DNA of 9,169 nt from Bacteroidaceae bacterium (GTDB taxonomy: Bacteria > Bacteroidota > Bacteroidia > Bacteroidales > Bacteroidaceae): positions 1 through 9,169 of the forward strand of contig CAAGDO010000114.1 of the NCBI GenBank assembly GCA_900768625.1, written 5' to 3'. How positions within the stretch are numbered: the stretch's first letter is position 1; every line of letters starts with the position of its first letter. The translations under genes were made by a program, and so were the position numbers. Shown here piece after piece: positions 1 through 5,091 of this stretch. The notes under the pieces are model-generated. The model searched no databases. It saw only the letters and a list, made by a program, of their open reading frames with translations, and was not told the origin of the DNA.

Positions 1-216
1 ACCTCCTTGGCTTTCTGCAAAGTTGGTTGCATCGTTGATGTAGCCGATGTAGAGGTACATTGCACAATAGATAATTTTGTCGCCATAATTAATGAAGTCC
101 ATTGCAAAGCTGTCGTCAAATAGGCTGCTGTCGTGAATGCTCGTCATACGAGGATAGATGTCTGCTATCTCTGCCAACGCCTTCATACCAGCCTGCGCCC
201 ATATCTTATTGATCAT
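1..216 (-). CDS. Partial protein of unknown function, cut by the left window edge
   Basis: An open frame runs leftward off the window with 72 codons visible, starting MINKIWAQAG and ending FAESQGG at the edge. It is acidic and aromatic in the middle (DDSFAMDFINYGDKIIYCAMYLYIGY), which reads like a real folded protein with amphipathic helices. The frame stays open upstream to a TAA about 21 codons before the ATG at 216-214, with a TTG as the only other possible start. No Shine-Dalgarno sequence is seen, as is usual in this phylum. I do not recognise the family with certainty. The terminal FAESQGG resembles the point where small proteins beside Bacteroidales mobilisation genes enter a glycine-rich tail, but that is recall only and not shown here. 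An alternative is a 5'-truncated gene. Confidence 0.55.
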   Translation of the reverse strand, partial: MINKIWAQAGMKALAEIADIYPRMTSIHDSSLFDDSFAMDFINYGDKIIYCAMYLYIGYINDATNFAESQGG

Positions 217-232
217 CTGTTGCTGGTATGAA
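182..232. repeat. 11-bp inverted repeat around the start codon of the leftmost gene
   Basis: TTCATACCAGC (182-192) and its exact reverse complement GCTGGTATGAA (222-232) are separated by 29 bases. In the leftward transcript this would form a hairpin whose loop contains the presumed ATG (216-214). It could affect translation of that gene or be chance. Confidence 0.5.
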
Positions 233-577
233 ACAGCTGTTTTTTCAGGTTTCAACTCATTTCGAACACCTACTTAGTAGGGTTTGGGGCGTAGCGCTTG
301 GTGCGGTTGGAAAGAATGACAAAATGCCAATTTGGTGGACGATTTGTCCATTTCCTTGGGGCGGATGGCGGACGGTTTGTCATCATAGTTTAAGCAGGTT
401 TAAAAAACGGGGGTAGGGTGGGGCTGTTCGTTCATGGATGTAGGGATGGCATGAGGGTTGCTTAAAGTAGGGTGTCAGCGCGAAAGAGCTGAGGGCCGGA
501 CGGTAGCCATGCAGGTCGAGCCTGAAGCGCTGGAGCACGTGACAATCAACTGATAAACAAAGAATCAAACAAGAATT
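217..577. other. Non-coding stretch between the leftmost gene and hsp20
   Basis: I see no credible gene in these 361 bases. The open frames on either strand are short and have implausible compositions. There is no TAnnTTTG box ahead of hsp20 and no CIRCE-type heat-shock operator. The only structure noted is a near-identical 12-mer, GGACGATTTGTC (337-348) and GGACGGTTTGTC (370-381), 33 bp apart. The first copy is also part of a small inverted repeat, TGGAC-N5-GTCCA (336-350). Confidence 0.5.
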
Positions 578-583
578 AGGAGG
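578..583 (+). promoter_or_regulatory. Strong ribosome binding site of hsp20
   Basis: AGGAGG lies 8 bases before the ATG at 592. It favours the first of the two adjacent ATG codons. A perfect Shine-Dalgarno is uncommon in Bacteroidota, so it stands out and suggests efficient translation of this stress protein. Confidence 0.8.
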
Positions 584-591
584 TTTACATT

Positions 592-1023
592 ATGATGCCC
601 GTTAAGAATTACACCAATAGCTGGATGCCCAGTATGTTCAATGACTTTTTCGACAACGACTGGATGGTCAAAGCCAACGCCACTGCACCGTCAATCAACG
701 TGATTGACAACGAAAAGGACTACGAAGTCGAACTTGCTGCTCCTGGTATGACCAAGAACGACTTCAACATCCACATCAACGACGAAGGTGACTTGGTGAT
801 CAACATGGAGAAGAAGGAAGAAACCAGCGAGAAGGACAAGAAGACAAAGAAGTATCTGCGTCGCGAGTTCTCTTACTCAAAGTTCGAACAGACGCTCGTG
901 TTGCCTGACAACGTTGACAAGAAAGCTATCCACGCTGAGGTGAAGGACGGTGTGCTCACCGTATCACTTCCCAAAGTGCAGGAACAGGAAGTCAAGGTGA
1001 ACCGCGTGATTGAAGTACACTAA
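592..1023 (+). CDS. hsp20: Hsp20/alpha-crystallin family small heat shock protein
   Basis: This is a small heat shock protein, an ATP-independent cytoplasmic holdase that binds unfolding proteins and passes them to the DnaK and ClpB machinery. The 143 residues show the family layout: a short aromatic N-terminal arm (residues 1-31, with WMPSMFNDFF), an alpha-crystallin domain from about 32 to 130, and a C-terminal tail. Within the domain, AAPGMTKNDFNI (about 49-60) and the signature GVLTVSLPK (120-128, preceded by A-x-x-x-D) are clear. The tail ends with I-E-V (140-142), matching the I/V-x-I/V motif that docks neighbouring subunits during oligomer assembly. Length is normal for the family. It starts 8 bases after AGGAGG and ends before two hairpins, the second a strong terminator, so it is probably monocistronic. 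No typical Bacteroidota promoter box is visible upstream, which leaves open an alternative stress sigma factor. Confidence 0.96.
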   Translation: MMPVKNYTNSWMPSMFNDFFDNDWMVKANATAPSINVIDNEKDYEVELAAPGMTKNDFNIHINDEGDLVINMEKKEETSEKDKKTKKYLRREFSYSKFEQTLVLPDNVDKKAIHAEVKDGVLTVSLPKVQEQEVKVNRVIEVH

Positions 1024-1024
1024 T

Positions 1025-1040
1025 CGACTCGATTGAGTCG
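1025..1040 (+). other. Small perfect hairpin directly after the hsp20 stop
   Basis: CGACTC-GATT-GAGTCG forms a 6-bp stem with a 4-base loop two bases after the stop codon. It has no T-tract, so it is not a terminator by itself. It may protect the 3' end of the mRNA or be incidental. Confidence 0.4.
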
Positions 1041-1080
1041 GGGCGGTCACTTTGTTCAGCATCTGACGCATTTCCGCCAT

Positions 1081-1117
1081 AGCGCCGCGCAAATCTGGTT
1101 TTGCGCGGCGCTTTTTT
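1081..1117 (+). terminator. Rho-independent terminator of hsp20
   Basis: A perfect 13-bp stem, AGCGCCGCGCAAA (1081-1093) with TTTGCGCGGCGCT (1100-1112), closes a 6-base loop and runs into six T (1112-1117). The very GC-rich base and T-tract make this one of the clearest sites in the window. Confidence 0.93.
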
Positions 1118-1442
1118 CGTTGTGTGGTTGGACACGTGGTTTCCGTATGAGTGACGGTTGAAGAGAACTTGCGCCATTTTGGCTTTCGCCCTTCAGTCGT
1201 GTTCTGTTGAGGCTTCGCATGTGGATATTTGCGCTCCGCGCGTCTTTTCGATGTTAATGCCCGCCAGCCGTTAATGGTCGTCAATGCTGTGTGCTTACGC
1301 ATGCTGTGGGTAATGCCGTGTAGGGCGCATTTCGGAACCCTGATATACATCTGCACGACATGAACCCAATGGTGTGTGTTGCATGCGGTCCTTCCGTTTG
1401 CCGTTCATTCACAAAACTGTTTCCAAGATTTTGCTCCAAACA
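1118..1442. other. Non-coding stretch between hsp20 terminator and ddh promoter
   Basis: No gene is supported in these 325 bases. Open frames on the minus strand here are low-complexity basic sequences or continue antisense through hsp20 or ddh. A cluster of imperfect repeats, ATGCTGTG at 1284 and 1301 and ATGCCGTG at 1313, is present without an obvious role. Confidence 0.5.
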
Positions 1443-1473
1443 TTGTGAAATCGGACAATTTTTCTTACTTTTG
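1443..1473 (+). promoter_or_regulatory. Bacteroidota-type promoter of ddh
   Basis: The -33 element TTG (1443-1445) and the -7 element TACTTTTG (1466-1473, exact TAnnTTTG) are separated by 20 bases, the known primary sigma pattern of Bacteroides. Transcription should start near 1478-1480, giving a leader of about 30 bases before the ddh ATG at 1512. Confidence 0.82.
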
Positions 1474-1511
1474 CCGAACGAAAGTAACCACAAAAATAAC
1501 AAAACTGACAA

Positions 1512-2411
1512 ATGAAAAAGATACGTGCAGCAGTGGTGGGCTATGGCAACATCGGTCACTACACCCTGCAGGCTTTGGAAGCCGCACCCGACTTTGAAGT
1601 GGCAGGCATTGTGCGCCGTCGTGGCGCCGAAGACTGCCCTGAAGAATTGAAGAAGTATGACGTTGTGAAGGATATCCGCGAGCTCCACGATGTGGACGTG
1701 GCCGTTCTTGCCACTCCGACGCGTAAGGTGGAGGAGTATGCCAAGGAAATTCTGGCTTTGGGTATCAACACCGTCGACAGCTTCGACATCCATACGCAGA
1801 TTGTTGACCTTCGTCGTAGCCTCGATGCCGTGGCCAAGGAGCATGGTGCAGTGAGCATCATCTCTGCAGGTTGGGATCCGGGTTCGGACTCCGTTGTGCG
1901 CACTTTGATGCAGGCCATCGCTCCGAAGGGTATCACCTACACGAACTTCGGTCCGGGTATGTCGATGGGCCATACGGTCGCTGTCAAGGCCATCGAGGGA
2001 GTGAAGAAGGCGCTTTCGATGACCATCCCCACGGGAACGGGTATCCACCGCCGTATGGTGTATATCGAACTGGAGGACGGATATGAATTCGACAAGGTGG
2101 CTGCCGCCATCAAGGCCGATCCCTATTTCGCTTCTGACGAAACCCACGTCAACTTGGTTCCCTCCGTTGATGACGTGATTGACATGGGTCATGGCGTCCA
2201 TCTCACGCGAAAGGGCGTCAGTGGCGTTACGCAGAATCAGCTCTTCGAGTTCAACATGCGTATCAACAATCCTGCCCTCACGGGTCAGGTGCTCGTTTGT
2301 GTGGCTCGCGCTACCATGCATCAGCAGCCGGGTTGCTACACCATGATTGAAGTGCCCGTCATCAACCTTCTTCCCGGTGACCGCGAAGAGAATATCCGCC
2401 ACTTGGTGTGA
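1512..2411 (+). CDS. ddh: meso-diaminopimelate dehydrogenase
   Basis: Ddh (EC 1.4.1.16) is a cytoplasmic NADPH enzyme that reductively aminates tetrahydrodipicolinate to meso-diaminopimelate in one step, supplying lysine and the peptidoglycan cross-linking residue and bypassing the acylated dap pathway. The 299 residues carry an N-terminal Rossmann fold with AVVGYGNIG (G10, G12, G15), then ATPT (67-70) and VDSFDIH (88-94). The dehydrogenase-specific substrate region has GWDPGSDSVVR (120-130) and FGPGMSMGH (146-154), followed by IPTGTG (172-177) and NNPALT (252-257). Length is slightly below the roughly 320 residues of the Corynebacterium enzyme. It has its own promoter about 30 bases upstream and a terminator about 55 bases downstream, so it is a single-gene unit. 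No Shine-Dalgarno is seen. Long frames on the opposite strand across this gene are codon-bias shadows. Confidence 0.96.
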   Translation: MKKIRAAVVGYGNIGHYTLQALEAAPDFEVAGIVRRRGAEDCPEELKKYDVVKDIRELHDVDVAVLATPTRKVEEYAKEILALGINTVDSFDIHTQIVDLRRSLDAVAKEHGAVSIISAGWDPGSDSVVRTLMQAIAPKGITYTNFGPGMSMGHTVAVKAIEGVKKALSMTIPTGTGIHRRMVYIELEDGYEFDKVAAAIKADPYFASDETHVNLVPSVDDVIDMGHGVHLTRKGVSGVTQNQLFEFNMRINNPALTGQVLVCVARATMHQQPGCYTMIEVPVINLLPGDREENIRHLV

Positions 2412-2462
2412 TCCATTCCCTCTCTCGCAGTGGCAGGACGTTTGAATACCTGCAATGAGGCA

Positions 2463-2608
2463 AACAGCCCGACAAGTTCAAGTAAACTTGTCGGGCCGTT
2501 TTATTTCGAAGAATCTGCGGGGCGGCAGGAGGGAAATCTGCGTGGGGAATGGTGTCATGCTCTATATAACGGTTGTTGGTGTTCTGTGTGCCTTACCGCC
2601 CCGCTGAT
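2463..2608 (-). ncRNA. Candidate small RNA of about 145 nt, leftward
   Basis: A consensus promoter at 2613-2643 should start a leftward transcript near 2608, where no protein gene follows. The predicted RNA begins directly with a stem strand, GCGGGGCGG, which pairs perfectly over 9 bp with CCGCCCCGC about 70 nt later (plus-strand arms 2517-2525 and 2596-2604, extendable to 12 of 14 pairs). It ends in the 12-bp hairpin shared with the ddh terminator. The region between the stems is AC-rich and looks single-stranded, with a CCCUCCU stretch near its end. A 26-codon frame lies inside but has no sign of being translated. A 5' closing stem plus a 3' terminator hairpin is a typical small RNA layout. 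I do not recognise a known RNA family, and the leftward T-tract is poor, so this is inference. Confidence 0.38.
2467..2507 (+). terminator. Terminator of ddh
   Basis: A perfect 12-bp stem, GCCCGACAAGTT (2467-2478) with AACTTGTCGGGC (2485-2496), has a 6-base loop and is followed by CGTTTTATTT. AAAC (2462-2465) and GTTT (2498-2501) can extend the stem past one mismatch. This makes it usable in the leftward direction too, though the leftward T-tract (CTGTTTG) is weak. Confidence 0.88.
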
Positions 2609-2612
2609 GTTG

Positions 2613-2643
2613 CAAAATTACGGAATAACTCCCGTCAGTGCAA
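2613..2643 (-). promoter_or_regulatory. Leftward Bacteroidota promoter with no protein gene behind it
   Basis: On the minus strand TTG (2643-2641) is followed after 20 bases by TAATTTTG (2620-2613), an exact -33/-7 arrangement. It points toward the 3' end of ddh, with no downstream open frame of note. It is the main support for the small RNA candidate. Otherwise it would make antisense RNA to ddh. Confidence 0.6.
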
Positions 2644-2660
2644 CCCCGAAATGGGGGATT

Positions 2661-2715
2661 GGGGGATAAGTGGCTCATGCAGCGGCGCGGGCGGTCGGAA
2701 AAGGGGGATAAGTGG
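2661..2715. repeat. Perfect 13-bp direct repeat
   Basis: GGGGGATAAGTGG occurs at 2661-2673 and again at 2703-2715, 42 bp apart start to start. A partial GGGGGATT precedes them at 2653. The helical spacing (four turns) would suit a dimeric DNA-binding protein just upstream of the leftward promoter. No known binding site is recognised. Confidence 0.5.
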
Positions 2716-2780
2716 TCGCTTTTATTTTCTGTTGGTGAGCTTTGATTGATGGTGTTTGCCTCTTTTGTCGGACAGCAATC

Positions 2781-2838
2781 AAGCAAAAGAAATCCGCGCT
2801 GGGCATCGGAACTTTGCAGTTGGATGTCAGGCGCGGAT
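2781..2838 (-). terminator. Structured terminator of the DUF3467 gene
   Basis: On the minus strand ATCCGCGC and GCGCGGAT pair perfectly (plus-strand arms 2831-2838 and 2792-2799). The 31-base interior folds further: CATC with GATG, then AACT with AGTT closing a GCAA tetraloop of the GNRA type. The outer stem runs straight into TTTCTTTTGCTT. It sits about 33 bases after the DUF3467 stop, so it most likely ends that transcript. The layered stem is more elaborate than a plain terminator. Confidence 0.72.
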
Positions 2839-2870
2839 ATGTGAGTTGGCTCAGATGGAGAGCAAACTGA

Positions 2871-3203
2871 TTAGGCGTTGCCCTCGGGCACACCAAACGG
2901 AGTGGCAGTGCGGCCACCGTCAACCTCGGGAGCGGGAGCACCGGGGAGATTGATAGGACCGAAGGCCTTCTCGTACTTCACAATGTTGTCCTGCAGAGCG
3001 AAAAGAAGACGCTTTGCATGCTCGGGAGCGAGCACGATGCGGCTCTTCACGTTGGCCTTGGGCACACCGGGGAGCACGCGGATGAAGTCGAGCACAACCT
3101 CAGCGCTGGAGTGAGTGATGATGGCGAGGTTTGCGTAGATGCCTTCTGCTACTTCGGGAGTCAGTTCAATCTTCAACTGACCGTCGTTTTCCTGATTTTC
3201 CAT
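2871..3203 (-). CDS. DUF3467 family protein
   Basis: The 110-residue product matches the DUF3467 proteins widespread in Bacteroidota. After a short polar start, QLKIELTPEVAEGIYANLAII (about 9-29) is followed by HSSAEVVLDFIRVLPG (31-46) and VKSRIVLAPEHAKRLLFAL (52-70), a compact alpha/beta core. A proline- and glycine-rich tail (84-110, with PGAPAPE and TPFGVPEG) follows. There is no signal peptide or membrane segment, so it is probably cytoplasmic. The family has no established function. Relatives are, from memory, often found near RNA polymerase or ribosomal protein genes; here the gene stands alone. It has a consensus promoter about 200 bases upstream and a structured terminator just after the stop. 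No Shine-Dalgarno precedes the ATG at 3203-3201. The tail may vary between relatives. Confidence 0.9.
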   Translation of the reverse strand: MENQENDGQLKIELTPEVAEGIYANLAIITHSSAEVVLDFIRVLPGVPKANVKSRIVLAPEHAKRLLFALQDNIVKYEKAFGPINLPGAPAPEVDGGRTATPFGVPEGNA

Positions 3204-3404
3204 GGGAGTAATCCTGTTTTTATTGTTTGTAATTTTGTTTCTTTTTATGAAAGGTCCGCTTGTGGCGGGGAAGGTGTCAACCCTTGAATAGCGTGCCAGA
3301 CGATCGTTGCCGTTTGGCTGATGCAGACGAGGAGGATTGACGTGGCAGTGGGGTGCACAGCGGTGGGTTGAACCGCCGAATTGCTAACTGTGCTTTCCTT
3401 TCAC
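3204..3404 (-). other. Long 5' leader of the DUF3467 transcript
   Basis: From the predicted start near 3404 to the ATG there are about 200 untranslated bases. The distal part is GC-rich and includes a GCGGT-N7-ACCGC hairpin. The 50 bases before the ATG are very A-rich, which favours initiation in Bacteroidota lacking a Shine-Dalgarno. No known riboswitch or ribosomal protein leader is recognised. Confidence 0.45.
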
Positions 3405-3408
3405 ATCA

Positions 3409-3439
3409 CAAAGGTAATGTCTTCTGTTGGATTGGCAAA
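3409..3439 (-). promoter_or_regulatory. Consensus Bacteroidota promoter of the DUF3467 gene
   Basis: On the minus strand TTTG (3439-3436) is followed after 19 bases by TACCTTTG (3416-3409), an exact TTTG-N19-TAnnTTTG. It lies divergent to the ompA-side promoter, with 59 bp between the two -33 elements. Confidence 0.85.
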
Positions 3440-3498
3440 GAAAGTTGTTCTTTAAATCGGTAAAAAGATGAATTTTGTCATCTAATCGGGAAAAGCCG

Positions 3499-3529
3499 TT
3501 TGTCTGCATGCAATAAGTTTGTACATTTG
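3499..3529 (+). promoter_or_regulatory. Consensus Bacteroidota promoter for the OmpA-like gene
   Basis: TTTG (3499-3502), 19 bases, then TACATTTG (3522-3529) is an exact match. A second -7 box, TAAGTTTG (3514-3521), abuts it but would have only an 11-base spacer, so 3522-3529 is the better choice. The start is expected near 3534-3536, leaving about 230 bases of leader before ompA. No better promoter is seen nearer the gene: TAAGTTTG at 3647-3654 lacks a -33 partner. Confidence 0.82.
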
Positions 3530-3534
3530 CGGTT

Positions 3535-3702
3535 ATGCTAAGTGAACATGCGGAAAAGCATCCCTATAGATATATATGGTGGACGGGGCGTGTTTTGATG
3601 CGTGTCACAATGGGGAGATGGTGCGCTATAAAGACTAATCCATGGCTAAGTTTGCCTCAGAAACCCTCAATTCCCAGCAATTTGGGCCCGTATAGCTTTT
3701 AG
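3535..3702 (+). CDS. Possible leaderless small ORF in the ompA leader (55 aa)
   Basis: An ATG at 3535, five bases after the -7 box and so at or next to the predicted transcription start, opens a 55-codon frame ending at TAG 3700-3702. The product is basic and tryptophan-rich (YRYIWWTGR, MGRWCAIK, then PKPSIP-like proline-rich end) and resembles no family I know. It could be a translated leader peptide or a chance frame. Only its position at the transcript start argues for it. Apart from this, 3530-3764 shows no recognisable gene or riboswitch. Confidence 0.18.
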   Translation: MLSEHAEKHPYRYIWWTGRVLMRVTMGRWCAIKTNPWLSLPQKPSIPSNLGPYSF

Positions 3703-3764
3703 CATCATCTTGACCATCTTCTATGCAGAGAATCCATTCATACAAACTTTAAATAAGAAGAGCA

Positions 3765-4913
3765 ATGAAAAAAATCTACGCCATTCTAGCGATGAGCGCC
3801 GCTGTGCTTTCGGCGAATGCTCAGAAAACCGTTCAAGGTTCGAAGTTCTTCGACAATTGGTCTTTAGGTCTTGTTGGTGGAGCCATCACGCCTACCACCC
3901 ATTCGGCCTTGATTGACGATATGCGTGCCACGTACGGTGTGGAACTCACCAAGCAGGTGACCCCCGTGTTCGGACTCGGTGCTCAGTTCCTGGCCAGCAA
4001 CAACACGACGGCCAGCCGTACGGTGTTTGACCGTTCGGTTCTCACATTTTTCGGTAAGGTGAACCTCTCCAATTTCTTCTTCGGCTATAACGGCAAGCCC
4101 CGTCTGTTTGAGCTCGAGGCCGTGGCCGGTGCAGGATGGGGTCATGACTACTACACCAAGTCGGCATCGAAGGACCTCAACTATCTGACCTCGAAATACG
4201 GTTTGAACTTCAACTTCAACCTCGGCGAGAAGAAGGCGTGGACACTTTCGCTGAAGCCCTCCATCATCTATAATATGGAATCCAAGGCCGAGCAGAGCTA
4301 TTATGCCTACAATGTCAACCGCAGTTCGCTTGAAATGCTTGCCGGTTTGACTTACCATTTCAAGAACCACAACAACGGCAAGCACCACATGACTTTGCTC
4401 CGAGCCTACGACCAGGCTCAGGTGGATGCCCTCAACGCCAAGATCAACGATCTCCGTTCACTGTCGAACGAAAAGGATGCAACCATCGCCAAGCAGGGCA
4501 ACCAGATTCGCGAATTGCAGCAAATGCTCAATGACGAGCGTAACAAGAAGCCGCTGGTGGAGACCGTGACCGTCACGCACGCCACCAACTCGATGGAGCA
4601 GACAGTGACTTTCCGTCAGGGCAAGAGTATCGTTGACGCGTCGCAGCTTCCCAATGTGGAACGCATCGCCACTTTCCTCAGAAATCATCGCAAGGCAACG
4701 GTGATCATCAAGGGTTATGCTTCGCCTGAAGGCAGTGCTGAAATCAATGCCAAGATTGCGCTCGCACGTGCTGAGGCTGTGAAGACCATCCTTGTGCAAA
4801 AGTACAAGATTGAAGCCAACCGCATCACGGCTGAAGGTCAGGGTGTGGGAAATATGTTCAGCGAACCCGACTGGAACCGTGTGAGCATCTGCACGATTGA
4901 CGAATCGAAATGA
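3765..4913 (+). CDS. OmpA-family outer membrane protein
   Basis: This is an outer membrane protein with a periplasmic OmpA-like domain, expected to link the outer membrane to peptidoglycan. The 382 residues begin with a signal peptide, MKKIYAILAMSAAVLSANA, cut before Q20. Residues about 30-205 alternate aromatic beta strands and end in YHF, consistent with an 8-stranded barrel. A polar coiled coil follows (about 215-258, DALNAKINDLRSLSNEKDATIAKQ). The OmpA C-terminal domain spans about 268-378, with GYASPEGSAEINAKIALARA (317-336) and DWNRV (369-373). The classic GHTDxxG motif is replaced by GYASPEG, so the usual diaminopimelate-contacting Asp is absent, while Arg335 and Asn371-Arg372 are kept; this variant is common in Bacteroidales. 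The gene has a long leader and its own terminator. It has no clear Shine-Dalgarno, only AAGAAGAG upstream. Confidence 0.92.
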   Translation: MKKIYAILAMSAAVLSANAQKTVQGSKFFDNWSLGLVGGAITPTTHSALIDDMRATYGVELTKQVTPVFGLGAQFLASNNTTASRTVFDRSVLTFFGKVNLSNFFFGYNGKPRLFELEAVAGAGWGHDYYTKSASKDLNYLTSKYGLNFNFNLGEKKAWTLSLKPSIIYNMESKAEQSYYAYNVNRSSLEMLAGLTYHFKNHNNGKHHMTLLRAYDQAQVDALNAKINDLRSLSNEKDATIAKQGNQIRELQQMLNDERNKKPLVETVTVTHATNSMEQTVTFRQGKSIVDASQLPNVERIATFLRNHRKATVIIKGYASPEGSAEINAKIALARAEAVKTILVQKYKIEANRITAEGQGVGNMFSEPDWNRVSICTIDESK

Positions 4914-4956
4914 TGAACTGGCGCATGTCGCATAGTCCGCTTTAAACGAAAGGACG

Positions 4957-5026
4957 ACACGGCCATTATACGTTCCTTCTTTCCTGTGCGTGGATAGAGG
5001 GGGACGTGTAATGGCCGTGTGTTTTT
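4957..5026 (+). terminator. Terminator of the OmpA-like gene
   Basis: A 17-bp stem pairs 4957-4973 (ACACGGCCATTATACGT) with 5004-5020 (ACGTGTAATGGCCGTGT) with one T-G wobble, a 30-base loop and a GTTTTT tail. The right arm and T-tract recur at 7439-7468 without the left arm. Confidence 0.9.
4997..5026. repeat. 30-bp direct repeat, left copy (inside ompA terminator)
   Basis: The segment starting GAGGGGGACGTG and ending in CGTGTGTTTTT is identical over 30 bases to 7439-7468. With six more bases on the left (4991-4996 against 7433-7438) the match is 34 of 36. The right edge is sharp: the next bases are GTATATG here and TCGTTGG at the other copy. It behaves like one end of an insertion. Confidence 0.92.
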
Positions 5027-5038
5027 GTATATGAGTAA

Positions 5039-5075
5039 GGTGTAGGACTTCTGTGAAGATAGAAAGTCCTACACC
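5039..5075 (-). terminator. Hairpin at the end of the rloB operon
   Basis: GGTGTAGGACTT (5039-5050) and AAGTCCTACACC (5064-5075) form a perfect 12-bp stem with a 13-base loop, 16 bases after the rloB stop. The leftward tail (TTACTCATATAC) is only weakly T-rich. Termination may be partial, or completed by the ompA terminator stem met next in reverse. Confidence 0.6.
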
Positions 5076-5091
5076 TATATCATGTATGATA

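Noticed and set aside
228..416. 62-codon plus-strand frame
   Set aside because: Tryptophan- and cysteine-rich chance frame in a non-coding region, with no start signals.
1284..1320. ATGCYGTG repeats as a regulatory array
   Set aside because: Eight-base imperfect copies with unequal spacing, far from the ddh promoter.
964..1356. 130-codon minus-strand frame across the hsp20 terminator
   Set aside because: It overlaps the 3' end of hsp20 and a perfect terminator, and its product is basic and without recognisable domains.
1281..2402. 373-codon open frame on the minus strand
   Set aside because: It is antisense to ddh over nearly its whole length, is histidine-rich with no family features, and arises from the codon bias of ddh.
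2661..2715. TTATCCCCC on the minus strand as a DnaA box or origin
   Set aside because: It differs from TTATNCACA at two positions, only two copies exist, and there is no AT-rich unwinding region or replication gene nearby.
3864..4388. 174-codon minus-strand frame
   Set aside because: Antisense shadow inside the OmpA-like gene with a valine- and glutamate-rich non-protein-like composition.
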